Position numbers and translations under genes: made by a program
Virus record (IMG/VR): IMGVR_UViG_3300020215_000065
Coordinates: 1-47,641 of that record
DNA length: 47,641 nt
Reading direction: 5' to 3' (one strand)
From: a virus
Shown: one piece after another, positions 21,601 through 30,842 of the stretch
How the letters are laid out: the number at the start of each line of letters is the position of its first letter
Position numbering within the stretch: position 1 is the stretch's first letter
Notes under the pieces: generated by a model
Told to the model about the DNA's origin: nothing
Seen by the model: only the letters and a program-made list of their open reading frames with translations
Database searches by the model: none

Positions 21601-24600
21601 GCCGGCGGCCATCGTCTTGGGCGCGGCGTGCGCGGGGGAGGGGGCGGCGGTGACGTCGTCGGGGCGGGATTCGGCGACACCCCGCTCGTCTACGAGCTTC
21701 TGGAGATTCGGGTAGTCGCGGAGCACCGACGCCGGGACGGGCTCGCCGTTCTCGATCGCCCGCTTGACGATCATCTCGTGCACGGGCTGGTAGTCGTAGT
21801 CGGGGACGAGCTTGTCGTTCGGGCCGGGCTTCCAGCCGTCCTTGATCTTCGGCCCGTTCGGCGTGTCGCGCACCCACTCCTTCGGAACGATGTAGATCGG
21901 GCGGCCCTCCCTTGTGCCGTACCGCTTGTCCATGATGCTGGCGGGCGGACCGTCCGTCGCGAGGACAACGTTCGGGCCGATGCCGCTCTTGAACCCTTCC
22001 GGGCCGACTTCCGGGGCGTCGGGGCGAAAGACGTTGTGCTGGTAAAACTTCCCGCGAAACTCGCGGCGAGTCATCTGCCAGGGCTCGCGGCGACCACTCA
22101 CGCCCGAAGTATCCGATGCGGCGGCGGCCACGTCCATCTTCACCACCGCCTGCTCCGGCGGGATGTTCTCGCTCCCGTACGGCTTGGCGTCCTTCACCCC
22201 GCCGGCCAGGAACTGCTCCCGCACGTCTCGCCGGTTCAGGTCGAACCCCAGCCCCTTGATTTGGTCCTGGATCTCGTGCACGCGGCGGTGCGCCGGGGCG
22301 GCGTTCCGCTCGGCCAGCGCCTCGGGCGTGAACCCGGCTTTCTCGTACCGACGCTCCTCCCGCCGGTACTCGACCGACTTGCGCACCTGCTCGGCCTCGG
22401 CGAACAGGGCGTTGGCCTTCTCGGCCTGCCCGCCCGCCCGCTGCTCGGCGGTCATGCCGGCGCGGGCCTCGACGTCGCGGGCCTCGATCTCGCCGGCGCT
22501 CATGCGGTAGGCGGTCGGGTCGTCGTAGAAGGCGCGGTAGTCGTCGGCCGGCAGGTCCTCGACGGCGCGGGCCGCGCCCTTGAACGGCGAGCCGCGGGCG
22601 AACCCCTCGTGCTGCTGGACGGCGTGCTGGATCTCGTGGAGCAGCGTCTTCTCCCAGCCGGGCTGGATCGGGTCGACGTGGATGATGCCGTCGAACTTGT
22701 CCGAGTACAGCCCGCCACGGGTGCCGGGCTTGCCGACCACCGCGACCTTCTTCAAGTGCGGGTACGCCTCGAACAGCTTGGGGTGGTCGATCACCTCGCC
22801 CAGCCGCCACCAGCGGTTCGCGAACCCGGTGCCGAGAACCCCCGGCGTCCCCAGCGCGAGGTCGCCGGAGCTCTTGAGGATCTTCATCCCCGAGTCGTCG
22901 ATCTCGTACCGCCACTTCCCGTCATAGGGGTTCTTGAACCACCCGGTCGCCAGCCGCACCTTTTCCGGGTCGACGCCGGCGGTGATCATCTCGTTCGCCG
23001 TGCGGCGGGCCTGGACGCGCTCGGTGCCTTGGCGGGCCGCGCCCTTCTCCCCGGCGTACATCCCGGCGACGTCGTCGGGGTTGCCGGCGGGGTCGGCGGG
23101 GACGAACTCGCCCTGGTTCGGGTCGTTCTCGTTGATCTTGCGGGCGCGGGCGTCGCGGGGGTCGGCGTCGCCGGCGCCCTTCACCTCGACGGGTTCGTGG
23201 AACAACCCGCCCTGCCGTTTCCCCTGCGGGGCGATCACGTCCTGGCCGAAGATGCCGGTGTTCGCGCTGCTCTTGATCCCCTCGGCCTCGGGGTCGAAGA
23301 ACTTGGGCCGCGGCGGCGTCGGGTCGTCCTCGATCCCATCGAGGAAGCCGCCCGACTGCTCGGGGTCGTCCCATGAGCCCTTCTTGACGCTGCCCTTGTC
23401 GGCCGGCATTTCCCGCACGCCCTCGGCGGGAACGAGCGGGTACTCGTCGCCGTCCTTGAGCAGGCGGATCGACTCGCCGTCCGCGTCGAACTTCTCGACG
23501 ATCTCGAACTCGCTACCCCACAGCTTGAACTTCGTGCCCGGGGGGAGCTCGGCGGGGTTCACGGACTGGATCGGCCCGCGCTGCTTGGCCGGCGGCATGT
23601 TCTCGTGGATCGCCGCGAGGATCTGCATCTGCGGGTCGGGGTTGCCCTTGGCGAACTTGACCGCCGCGGCGACGCGGGAGTCCTTCCCGGTCGCGATCTC
23701 CTCGGCCATCTTCCAGTAATTCTCCCCCATCGCGTGCATCGCGTCGGCCCCCTGCGCCTCGCGGGTGTTCTGGCTGACGCGGAAGACGCGCCGCATCTCC
23801 GGCCGCCCCTGCATGAACTGCTTCACCTCGGTCGGGAGCTGGCGGAAGAACGTGAATTTCCCGACGCCCTGGAGGTCAGTGCCGCTGTCCTGCCGCACCT
23901 CGGCGTTGCGGGTGGTGCCGCTGGCGCCCTCGCCGTTGTACTCGTTGAACGACTGGAGCAGGCGGTCCTCGACGTCCTTGCGGGTGAACGGTCGGGGCTT
24001 GGTCAGCTTGACGGGGCGGCGGGACGGGGTAGGTTGTGCGTTGGGCGTCCGCCCGTTTGCGAGCGTTTGGGTTCCGGGTTCGATTACGGGCATGGAACCG
24101 GCCGACACCCCTACCTCACCCCCCGCGCGATCCGGTCGCGGACCAGCCGCATTTCCTTCCGCCAGTGGCCCTTGGGCCGCCCGCTGCTCAACCGGCGGAC
24201 GCGCTTGCGGATCTGCCGCCACGCGGGCGGGGGGTTGGGGTTGGGCATCGCGGGGGGGCTCCTGCTGAAACGGATTGGGGGCGTCGGGCAGCGCGTCGTC
24301 TGCCGAGACCAGTTCCTCCGTGAGGTCGTCGTAGAGCACCCGCTTCATGCGGCGGGCTTGGCCGTTCTCGGTGATTGTGACGTCGTACTCGAACACGGGC
24401 ACCCGCTCGCGCTGCTGAGGCGGCGCAGCCGCTTGCGCCCCTTGCGTCCTTACCCCGCCCGCTTCCCCAGCGCCGCCCCGTACCGGCGCTGCGTCCCCCG
24501 CGCCGCCCGCCAGCACGCCAGCTTCGTCCGCCACTTGTCGCCCTCCAGCCGCAGCCGGATTCTCAGGCGGGGCCAGATCGCGAGGTTGAGCGACAGGCTC

Positions 24601-25833
24601 TTGTCCACGCTGTACAGGAACACCGGGACGCCCGGCTTGCGGCCTCGTGGCATCGGGGGCCTCCATCTGCTGTGCCCACGCGCTCACGCGGGCGATCTCG
24701 TCCGGGGTCGGCGGCTGCCCCCGCGCCGGGTCGGCGTTGTGGGCCGCGGCGTTCGCGTCCGCCGCCCGCGCCGCGTTCGCGTGGTGGATCGCCCCCATGC
24801 CGCCGGGGATGCCGCCGCCCAGGCCCTGCCAGAAGGCCTTGCGGACGTCCTTGGTCGCCTCGCGGGACGGGTCGTACGTGCCGCCCGCGATCGCGTTGGT
24901 CGCGAGCTGCTGGCCGACGTTGATCGGCGCGTTGGCCGCCGCGTCCAGGCCGACCGCCGCCCCGCCGCGGAGGATCGGGTTGGCCAGCCCCTTGACCCAC
25001 TGGCCGACGCCGGGCATCAGCTTCATGAACGCGCCGCCGGTCGCCGCGTTCAACGCGCCGATCGCGGCGGCGGCCTTGGCCTCGTCGACCCCGCCGATCT
25101 CCCGGTTCGGGTCGGCCTCGCGCATCTGCGCCACTTCCGCCCGCGTCCCGCCGACGCCCTGCGCCCCGCCCAGGCCGATGCCGGTCGCCACCGGCGCCTT
25201 CATCCGCGACGCGAGCAGGTACGGCGCGGCCCCGCCCGCGCCCTCGCTCACGCTGTTCTGCCACACGTCGGCGCTGCCGGCCGTGTTCTGCGCCAGCCAC
25301 TGGTTGATATCGTTCGCCGTCTCGGGGGCGACGGAGCCGAGCAGGGACGTGGCCCCGCCGTGGAACCCCTTCATCGCCGACACGCCGGATTCCAGGAGCT
25401 TCTGCCCGCCGCTCAGGCTGCCGTAGCTGGCGTCGAGGTACCGCTGGTCGGCGGTCGGGTCCGCCGCCCGCCGGTGCTTCTCAAAGATCGCGTTGATCTC
25501 CGGCTGGTTCATGCCGACGCCGGACTTGTAGTTGCCGAACGTCGCCCGGACCTCATTGATCGCGGCCTGCTGCCACGCCTGGGGCGCGTAGTCGGGTTCC
25601 GTGGGCGGCGCGGGGTACGGCGTCGGCCACCCGTCGTAGGAGGGGGCGACGTCCTCGATCAGGTTGACGGGGGAGGGAGTGTCGAGGGGGATGTCCTCGA
25701 TCAAGTTGGCCGGGGCGGGTGCCGTCGCTGCGCTCAGGTTGCCGCCCTCGTAGCGGTCGAGCATCGCGTCCAGCGGGTCGGGCGCGGCCGCCCCCTCGTG
25801 CCGGTCGAGCAGGCTGTCGAGCAGGTCGGGCAT
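18607..25833 (-). CDS. Giant polyvalent ejection protein with metallopeptidase-like motifs (LPD38-like C-terminus)
   Basis: This 2408-residue protein has several parts. Residues 1-35 repeat LDSLLDRHEG and LDAMLDRYEG. About 120-340 is Gly/Ala-rich and may insert in membranes. About 360-620 is disordered. Near 1064 is LLHEIQHAVQQHEG, and near 1468 AYHEAGHALHAKVVGW; both are HExxH zinc-peptidase signatures. Around 1380, VHEMIVKRAIENGEPVPASVL recalls modules of polyvalent phage proteins. The last 450 residues, with WWKELPDHERFNYWHW and SPMKVEHMISGYTG, look like the LPD38 domain found at the end of such proteins. It is probably packaged in the capsid and injected with the DNA to protect it or modify the host. 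ATG 25833 overlaps the upstream stop. Confidence 0.75.
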   Translation of the reverse strand: MPDLLDSLLDRHEGAAAPDPLDAMLDRYEGGNLSAATAPAPANLIEDIPLDTPSPVNLIEDVAPSYDGWPTPYPAPPTEPDYAPQAWQQAAINEVRATFGNYKSGVGMNQPEINAIFEKHRRAADPTADQRYLDASYGSLSGGQKLLESGVSAMKGFHGGATSLLGSVAPETANDINQWLAQNTAGSADVWQNSVSEGAGGAAPYLLASRMKAPVATGIGLGGAQGVGGTRAEVAQMREADPNREIGGVDEAKAAAAIGALNAATGGAFMKLMPGVGQWVKGLANPILRGGAAVGLDAAANAPINVGQQLATNAIAGGTYDPSREATKDVRKAFWQGLGGGIPGGMGAIHHANAARAADANAAAHNADPARGQPPTPDEIARVSAWAQQMEAPDATRPQAGRPGVPVQRGQEPVAQPRDLAPPENPAAAGGRQVADEAGVLAGGAGDAAPVRGGAGEAGGVRTQGAQAAAPPQQRERVPVFEYDVTITENGQARRMKRVLYDDLTEELVSADDALPDAPNPFQQEPPRDAQPQPPARVAADPQARPPVEQRAAQGPLAEGNAAGPRPDRAGGEVGVSAGSMPVIEPGTQTLANGRTPNAQPTPSRRPVKLTKPRPFTRKDVEDRLLQSFNEYNGEGASGTTRNAEVRQDSGTDLQGVGKFTFFRQLPTEVKQFMQGRPEMRRVFRVSQNTREAQGADAMHAMGENYWKMAEEIATGKDSRVAAAVKFAKGNPDPQMQILAAIHENMPPAKQRGPIQSVNPAELPPGTKFKLWGSEFEIVEKFDADGESIRLLKDGDEYPLVPAEGVREMPADKGSVKKGSWDDPEQSGGFLDGIEDDPTPPRPKFFDPEAEGIKSSANTGIFGQDVIAPQGKRQGGLFHEPVEVKGAGDADPRDARARKINENDPNQGEFVPADPAGNPDDVAGMYAGEKGAARQGTERVQARRTANEMITAGVDPEKVRLATGWFKNPYDGKWRYEIDDSGMKILKSSGDLALGTPGVLGTGFANRWWRLGEVIDHPKLFEAYPHLKKVAVVGKPGTRGGLYSDKFDGIIHVDPIQPGWEKTLLHEIQHAVQQHEGFARGSPFKGAARAVEDLPADDYRAFYDDPTAYRMSAGEIEARDVEARAGMTAEQRAGGQAEKANALFAEAEQVRKSVEYRREERRYEKAGFTPEALAERNAAPAHRRVHEIQDQIKGLGFDLNRRDVREQFLAGGVKDAKPYGSENIPPEQAVVKMDVAAAASDTSGVSGRREPWQMTRREFRGKFYQHNVFRPDAPEVGPEGFKSGIGPNVVLATDGPPASIMDKRYGTREGRPIYIVPKEWVRDTPNGPKIKDGWKPGPNDKLVPDYDYQPVHEMIVKRAIENGEPVPASVLRDYPNLQKLVDERGVAESRPDDVTAAPSPAHAAPKTMAAGAGPQVKSRDIIAQVEKLTGTPVRTGHGMFAQRKAAGWYRRQADVIRNQQAEDLATAYHEAGHALHAKVVGWSLPWPAGVAKELQAMGRELYGNRQPNGGYRREGLAEYVARDMLADPDLAKVAPKTKAWFEADVLGKHPELAKEYAKLKEMARQWDEQGAVARIKAKIHTEPRGPLASITNAYEALTSLFSRRRWVNASAPLEDAQARLVKERGINEADIPIVMNPAKVMQALKGSAPGTARFMVEEGMVNNRYEVVGPSLRDALLPVKDDADFTAYAYARVAEMLHDRGIDPGISREDAAYGVRDLETPERRAASDAITRWADGLLEYHVEAGGLSRDAADLIRKMNPVYIPLLRYFGESAHGNKGGGSGRRGVVNQGQGVHRRTGSRRTIRDPLESLVLQAEALVSRANKARAGRAIADFTDAVGGRAGWFAEKVDLDPTGHQFKVEDVRRQLEALGADLSAVDMDRMLMVFDQPTAYRGPDNIVTIWRDGKREFWELDPEVYKAVTEMDVIELGEAMKLLSANARLIRAGATAYNGAFALANMIKDTLTAPVFGRRWTKLPVVDSVRGLVSQIANLPEAQRYHAAGVGMATLMGQDRAKAGRFARQMLADSIKEKAVQKIVHPLDTLRSMLEVGESAARVEEFRQTLEDAEAKWGKGTESAVIDAMVAAKEVTVDFTRGGTIAVGLNRLSPFFNARIQGASRLWRALSNPKTATAATLKAFSMITVGSLLLYWSHKDEEWWKELPDHERFNYWHWSMDGGKTIHRIPMPESLGKLFGALPVEAFHQAIQKGDHRANDALFDLVKSFLPISSPADLAMGWGKPAVEAYSNHDSLRNRSIVPVQIERGKMPKDQYARHTTDLAKYLGEKFNVSPMKVEHMISGYTGGAGLNAMRWADIWRGTRKDRGEKADTFLIGRFYSRDPIGRGKQVEQFYDRLEELRQRKGSKALKGGEMGELMRMEKRARVIAQVRDQADAKVITDEQARRRIQDLTAKTP

Positions 25834-26831
25834 CAGCGGACTCCGAGCGTGGACGGGTCGATCCCCTGCCGCATCAGGCGGCTCTTGATTTCAAGCCGCT
25901 TGGCCTCGCGGCTCGCGGTCGGCATCTCCTGCGCGACCTGCTGGACGACGGCCTCCATCGCCTGCGCCGCCGCACCCAACGGGTTGACCGGGGCGGGGGG
26001 TTGGCCGGTCTGCATCGTCTGCGCGTCGAGCCCCCCGCCGCCCACCGCGCCGCCGGGAGAGGGTTGGGGTGAGGCCCCGCCGCCGCCGCCCATCAGCTCG
26101 GCCATCTTCTTGTTGATCGCGTCGTTCAGGAGTTCGATCTCCCGCGCCGCGGTCATGTCGCCCATCCCGGCCCGCGACTCGTTGATCCGCCGCAGGTCGT
26201 TCAGGTTCTCCAGTTGGGCCTCGATGTACGCCTGTTGCCGCTGGGCCGTCATCCGCCCCGCCGCCGCCTCGGCCCGCCGACTGGCCTCCAACTGCCGCAG
26301 CCGCTCCATCCGCCGCAGCTTCTCCTCGTCGTCCTTCCGCCGCTGCTCGAACTGGGCGGCGTCCTGCTGCCGCTTGAGGTCCGCGTTCTCGTTGCCGATG
26401 TCCTGCCCCCGCGCCGTGACCGCGACGCGCTGGCCGGCGATCGTCCGCTGGTTCAGGCGGTTCGCGTCGTTCTGCTGCCCCTGGAACTCCTGCCGCATCC
26501 CCAGCCGCACGTCCTGCCGGTCGTTGCCGTAGATCTGCCGCGCGTCCCGCCCGGCCTCGGTGACGCCGATCTGCTCGAGCCGCTGATCCCCGCGGAGGTC
26601 CTGCAGGTCGTACATCCGCCGGTTGTTTGCCGCGTTGATCTCCCGCTGGCGGCGGTCCTGCGCGATCGCCTGCGCGAGCCCGATCGCCTGCTGGGTGTCG
26701 GCGCGGGCGTTCGCGTCGAACCGCAGGCCGTTGTCGATCTGGTCCTGCTGCGAGCGGTGGTTGCCCACGTTGGCGGCCATGTCGGCCCCGCGGGCCATGT
26801 TGGAATCGTAGAGAACGCGAAAGACGGGCAC
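25833..26831 (-). CDS. Coiled-coil internal virion protein
   Basis: A GTG at 26831 with GGAG six bases upstream starts this 332-residue protein. It is dominated by Gln-, Asp-, Arg- and Asn-rich helices (QQAIGLAQAIAQDRRQREI; LKRQQDAAQFEQRRKDDEEK) that predict a long coiled coil, then a Gly/Pro linker and an Ala-rich helix. It lies between another Gln/Ala-rich virion-type protein and the giant protein. By position and composition it resembles the ejection proteins of podoviruses that form the DNA-translocation channel. Confidence 0.6.
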   Translation of the reverse strand: MPVFRVLYDSNMARGADMAANVGNHRSQQDQIDNGLRFDANARADTQQAIGLAQAIAQDRRQREINAANNRRMYDLQDLRGDQRLEQIGVTEAGRDARQIYGNDRQDVRLGMRQEFQGQQNDANRLNQRTIAGQRVAVTARGQDIGNENADLKRQQDAAQFEQRRKDDEEKLRRMERLRQLEASRRAEAAAGRMTAQRQQAYIEAQLENLNDLRRINESRAGMGDMTAAREIELLNDAINKKMAELMGGGGGASPQPSPGGAVGGGGLDAQTMQTGQPPAPVNPLGAAAQAMEAVVQQVAQEMPTASREAKRLEIKSRLMRQGIDPSTLGVR

Positions 26832-26841
26832 GTGTGGCTCC

Positions 26842-28473
26842 TTAAACCCGGTACCACTCGCCGGTGAAGATGTCCATGTACTCGCGGCTGCCGTCCGGGT
26901 TCATCCGCACCGGCGTCCCGTCCGGCATCTGCGCGTAGCTCGTGCCGCCCGGCTGCGGGTCCGTCCGCCCGTGCGCCGACGCGGGGATCCCGCCGCCGCC
27001 GCCGATCTGGTCGATCAGGTTGGCCGGGCCGCCGGTCGTCGTGCCGCCGCCGATCGGCTGGCCGGACATCTGGCCGTTGTACCGGGCGAGTTCCGCCGCC
27101 CGCTCCTGCCGCACCCGCTCGTTCGCGGCCACCGTCCGCGGGTCGGGCTGGAACCCGCCGCCGGTGGTGGTCGTGTTCTCGCCGCCGCCGAGCAACTGCT
27201 GCAACAGGGCGTCGAGGTTGTAGTTTGAACCGCCGCCCCCGCCGCCGGATGCCGGCCGCTGGCCCAGCGCCCCCGGCTGGCTCAGCAGGTTGTTGTACGC
27301 CCCGGCGTTCGGCCCCTCGTTGATCCGGCTCCCGAGCAGGTCGATCCGCTGCCCCTGCCCGTACTGCTGCGCCTGCTGCTGCTGGCGGGCGAAGTCCTGC
27401 TGAGCCCCGGCCATCGCCTGCCCGGCCCCGACGAGCTGCTGGCCGGCGCCGGTGATGATGCCGGTGCCCTGGGTGGCGTAGTTGCTCATCAGCCCGAGCT
27501 TGAGGCGGGCGGCGTCCTCGTCGATCGCGTTGTGGACGAAGGCGGAATCGACGTCGGCGCCGCGGGTCAGGCTGTCGAGGACGGTCGAGTTGTACAGCCC
27601 CCGGCCGGCGAGGCTCGTGCCGATCCCGCCCCTGGCGGCGGTGTGCCGGCGGTTCTCGCGCTCGTGGGCGGTCTTGCCCAGCCCCTCGGTCAGTTCGCCC
27701 TGCTTCCCGTAGACGCCGTCGAGGAACCCCATCGCCTCGCCCTTGGTCGCCCCGATCGTGTCCGTCAGCCCGCCCAGGGTGTTGTAGACGCCGCCGTAGG
27801 CCGATTCGAGGCCCTCCTGCTGGGCCTTCTGGCCGCTGGCGTTGGTGTCGAGGGCCTCCTGCCACTGCTTGATCGTCTGGTCGTTGGCGGCGTTCTGGTC
27901 GGCCTGGAGGGTGGTGCCGATCGCGCCGGACGCGCCGCGGCCGCCTACCCCGCCGTAGCCGACGCCGCCGCGGACTCCCCTGACGCCGGTGTTGCCGCCG
28001 CCGTAGGTGCTGCCGGCGGCACCGCCACCGTTGCCCTGCGACCCGCCGGTGAGGCTGAACCCCACGGGGGCGGTGGTGCCGCTGAATCGGAAGTCCGATC
28101 CGGGCGGGGCGACGAACGTGTTCATGCCCTGCCGGCCGTAGCCGTAGACCTGATTCCCGGCGACGACGGCGGTCGGGGCGTTGTTGACCTTCTGGCGGTT
28201 AAACATCCGCTCGCCCGCGCTGGCGAGGTAGCGGCTGGCGTTGGCGTTAATGGCGTCGGTGCGGACGGGTGCCGCGAGCGGGCCGACGCCGCCCCCGCCG
28301 CGGCGGACGGTCGCGCCGGTCACCTTGCCGCCGGGGGTGCGGACCGTGCCCGCGCCGTAGGTGGCGGACGGCCGCCACGACTCCGGGCGGTCGGTGGTCG
28401 GGCCGTTGTAGCGGGCGTTGTCGATCGGCGCGGGGCCGGTGGCCTTGCGGCGGTGGGTGAGGGGGGCGGGCAT
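26842..28473 (-). CDS. Glycine-rich internal virion or tail protein
   Basis: ATG 28473 with TAAGGAG upstream starts a 543-residue protein. The first 200 residues are Gly/Thr/Arg-rich (GGGGVGPLAAPVRTD; YGGGNTGVRG). Residues 210-370 are helical with QEGLESAYGGVYNTLGGLTD and SLAGRGLYNSTVLDSLTRGA, and 370-400 is Gln/Ala-rich (QQDFARQQQQAQQYG). The end is again Gly-rich. The GLYNST-type motif with its helices is often seen in phage internal or tail proteins next to ejection proteins. I do not see enzyme motifs. Confidence 0.55.
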   Translation of the reverse strand: MPAPLTHRRKATGPAPIDNARYNGPTTDRPESWRPSATYGAGTVRTPGGKVTGATVRRGGGGVGPLAAPVRTDAINANASRYLASAGERMFNRQKVNNAPTAVVAGNQVYGYGRQGMNTFVAPPGSDFRFSGTTAPVGFSLTGGSQGNGGGAAGSTYGGGNTGVRGVRGGVGYGGVGGRGASGAIGTTLQADQNAANDQTIKQWQEALDTNASGQKAQQEGLESAYGGVYNTLGGLTDTIGATKGEAMGFLDGVYGKQGELTEGLGKTAHERENRRHTAARGGIGTSLAGRGLYNSTVLDSLTRGADVDSAFVHNAIDEDAARLKLGLMSNYATQGTGIITGAGQQLVGAGQAMAGAQQDFARQQQQAQQYGQGQRIDLLGSRINEGPNAGAYNNLLSQPGALGQRPASGGGGGGSNYNLDALLQQLLGGGENTTTTGGGFQPDPRTVAANERVRQERAAELARYNGQMSGQPIGGGTTTGGPANLIDQIGGGGGIPASAHGRTDPQPGGTSYAQMPDGTPVRMNPDGSREYMDIFTGEWYRV

Positions 28474-28481
28474 GGGGCTCC

Positions 28482-28730
28482 TTAATCGGTGCGAATCGCA
28501 GTGCTGGTGATTAGCCCGTCTTTGAACGCGATCACCATCGTCCCCTGGTCGACCTCCACCTCGATGTGGCCGGAGAACCCGGTCTTGGGTGGGAGGAGCG
28601 GCGCGAGCCTCGCCTCTGCTGCCAGAGCCCGGGCATGCCACTTGTCAGCGAGCACGTAGACGGCGAGCAGGGCGACGCCGAGCAGGCCATCTAGCACCGC
28701 GAGGATGATGATCAAAGTGGTCGAACTCAT
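28482..28730 (-). CDS. Membrane-anchored small protein sharing the collagen-protein C-terminal module
   Basis: ATG 28730 is preferred with AAGG eight bases upstream; GTG 28739 is the alternative. Residues 4-25 are one hydrophobic helix (TLIIILAVLDGLLGVALLAV), then a short linker and a C-terminal GFSGHIEVEVDQGTMVIAFK followed by DGLITS. That C-terminal part matches the end of the collagen-like protein ([14 protein letters not shown], then EDGLLKT). The two probably share a small beta-module found in phage tail tips. Confidence 0.55.
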   Translation of the reverse strand: MSSTTLIIILAVLDGLLGVALLAVYVLADKWHARALAAEARLAPLLPPKTGFSGHIEVEVDQGTMVIAFKDGLITSTAIRTD

Positions 28731-28769
28731 GCTCCGCACCTTACCTTCCCGCCGCGCGGGGGTGGGGCC

Positions 28770-29201
28770 TCACACCACGGTCTTCAGCAACCCGTCCTCC
28801 CACGTGAACTCCCGGACCACGGTCACGCCGCTCTCGTCGGTCTCGATGCTGACCGACCCGGTGAACCCCGTGCACTCGCACACGCCCGGCTCCCCCTGCG
28901 GGCCCTGCGGCCCGGTCTCGCCCTGTGGCCCGGTCGGGCCGGTCGGCCCCGCGGGTCCGGTCGGGCCGGTCGGCCCCGTCGCGCCCGTGGCCCCCGTGGG
29001 ACCCTGCGGGCCGGTGAAGTCGCCGGAGTCGAACGTGTTCTTGATCCGCTGCCAGTTCGTCAAATGGTCCGCGTGGACGTTGCCGTTGATCGTCCGCTCG
29101 ATCTCGAACTGGCGGCGCACCGGGTCGGGCAGGCCGGCCAGGAGCGGGGGGTACTGGATGATCCCCGCGTTTCGGTGGATCGGGTTGGTCGCCTCGGCCA
29201 T
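28770..29201 (-). CDS. Collagen-like tail or head fibre protein
   Basis: ATG 29201 overlaps the upstream stop as TGATG. Residues 1-65 are a globular start ([20 protein letters not shown]) with a helix. About 66-107 is an uninterrupted G-x-y array of 14 triplets ([20 protein letters not shown]), which would form a collagen triple helix. A Cys pair CECTG begins the terminal beta-module ([10 protein letters not shown]). Such proteins form trimeric rods in virion fibres. The repeat DNA is prone to slip, so length may vary among relatives. Confidence 0.8.
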   Translation of the reverse strand: MAEATNPIHRNAGIIQYPPLLAGLPDPVRRQFEIERTINGNVHADHLTNWQRIKNTFDSGDFTGPQGPTGATGATGPTGPTGPAGPTGPTGPQGETGPQGPQGEPGVCECTGFTGSVSIETDESGVTVVREFTWEDGLLKTVV

Positions 29202-30841
29202 CAGCGCACCGGTCCCGCGGGCTCGAAGTGGCCGGTGGCCTGCTCCAAAGCCCACTGTTTGTTGAGCGTCGAGTTCTGGATCCGCAGGGCGAAGCTGTTG
29301 CCGGTCGCCCGGTGCCCCTGCACCGCCTGCCGCCCGCCGCTGGTGAACGTGCCGGACTTCGTGATCGCCGGGGACGAATGCGCGACGTAGGGGGTGGCCC
29401 CCACGCGGATCGACCACTCGGCGTTCACCGCGCTCCCGTGCTCGGCCAGCACCGGCCACCACCCGTTCAGCATCGCCTCGCTGGTCGCGCCGGCCGGCCG
29501 GACGAACGCGAGGTAGGCGTCGGACGTGATCGCGGCGCCGGTGTCGGCCCCGACGAGGCTGTCGGCCATGTACCGCACGTAACCGTCTCTCCCGCCGAGC
29601 AATACGACGCGGCTGTCCGTCGTCTGCGCGTTGCCGTCGAAGCTCAGGATCTTCGTCGGCCCGTACGTCGGCGCCGTCGTCCCGCTGGCGTTGTCGTCGC
29701 CGCCGGTGTCCGCCGGGAAGTCGATCGGCCACCACCCGCCGACGCCGAACGCCCGTTCCGCCCTCATGTCGTAGAGGTAGTGTTTCGTCGCGAACGGCGT
29801 GGCGGCCTGGGTCGCGGTGAACAGGATCGCGTCGAGCTTCTTGTCGTACGCCGCCTCGAGGTACCAACCCTGGTGCGGCATGTCGCTGACGTCGTCGTGG
29901 ATCGCCTCGCTGATCCGCTCGGGGGTCGAGAACGGCCGCAGGCGGTAGATGCCGCCGGTGCCCCAGAAGTAGATCGTGCCCTCTACTTCACAAAAGGCGC
30001 GGTCCGCCAAAACGCCGACCGATCCCGAGACTTCCACGTACGTCCCGCCGTCGCCGGGGTCGCCGCGGAACGCCCCGATTTTATTCTCTTGCGAGACGTA
30101 GAGGACGTCGCCGCTCGTCGGCATGAGCGCGGTCACGCCCTCGCCGATCTGCCCGGCCTTCCAGTTGGAGTTCGTCGCGATCGCGATGTCGGGCGCGGGC
30201 GTCGCGCCGTAGTCGAAGTTCGTCGCCGCCCCGCCCATCGCGTCGAACCCCATGATGCTCGGGATGCCCTTGTCGAACCGCGCCCACACCGCCCGCCCGC
30301 GCCACGGGCACCAGATCCGCGGGTATTGCGAGTTCGACACGGGAAACGTGCCGGCCGCCGCGGTCCAGTCGCCGAAGGTGGCCGCGCCCCAGTCGTACTG
30401 CTTGACCACCAACCCGTCCGTAAAATACGTGACGTTGTTGATCGTAAAGGCCGTGATCTTCCGGCTCGCGCTGAACGTCGCCGCCCCACTCCCGTCCAGC
30501 CGCGTGGCGCTGGCGTCGCCGGGCATCTGGCCGTACACCATCCCGCCGCAACCCACGATCACCTTGAAGTAGCTCGTCCCCGCCGTCGCGTCGGTCACCT
30601 GCGCCGCGCTCAGGTGCTGGATGAACTTCGCCCCGCCGCCGAACTGGAAGCTCCAGAACTTCCCCGACCCGCACCGCTGCCCCGGCCGCAGCCGGCCGAA
30701 GCTGTCGTACGGGTAGACGTTCCGCGCGTACGGCGTGAACCCCTCCGGGATCCGGGAATACCCCGACGCCTTGTAGACGCCCCGCGTGCACAGCGGGAAG
30801 TCGACCGGCTCGGCCCGGCGTCGTTGTCGGCGGTTCGACAC
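29201..30841 (-). CDS. Beta-propeller-like tail protein
   Basis: This 546-residue protein is beta-rich with repeated blades: [50 protein letters not shown], and [20 protein letters not shown]. It fits tail-hub or needle-type proteins of short-tailed phages (P22 gp10-like position and size, after portal, capsid and adaptor). It may close the portal vertex. The Cys-containing GQRCGSGKF is a loop. A single ATG at 30841 lies next to the stop of the TIM-like gene. Confidence 0.6.
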   Translation of the reverse strand: MSNRRQRRRAEPVDFPLCTRGVYKASGYSRIPEGFTPYARNVYPYDSFGRLRPGQRCGSGKFWSFQFGGGAKFIQHLSAAQVTDATAGTSYFKVIVGCGGMVYGQMPGDASATRLDGSGAATFSASRKITAFTINNVTYFTDGLVVKQYDWGAATFGDWTAAAGTFPVSNSQYPRIWCPWRGRAVWARFDKGIPSIMGFDAMGGAATNFDYGATPAPDIAIATNSNWKAGQIGEGVTALMPTSGDVLYVSQENKIGAFRGDPGDGGTYVEVSGSVGVLADRAFCEVEGTIYFWGTGGIYRLRPFSTPERISEAIHDDVSDMPHQGWYLEAAYDKKLDAILFTATQAATPFATKHYLYDMRAERAFGVGGWWPIDFPADTGGDDNASGTTAPTYGPTKILSFDGNAQTTDSRVVLLGGRDGYVRYMADSLVGADTGAAITSDAYLAFVRPAGATSEAMLNGWWPVLAEHGSAVNAEWSIRVGATPYVAHSSPAITKSGTFTSGGRQAVQGHRATGNSFALRIQNSTLNKQWALEQATGHFEPAGPVR

Positions 30842-30842
30842 G

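Noticed and set aside
18961-23376. Plus-strand open frame of 1471 aa opposite the giant gene
   Set aside because: It has the Arg/His/Val/Leu-rich look of an antisense GC-rich frame. The minus-strand protein has recognisable motifs and coupling; this one has none.
28770-29201. Collagen triplet DNA as a tandem-repeat or CRISPR-like array
   Set aside because: The repeats are in-frame G-x-y codons with no spacers and encode a normal collagen-like domain.
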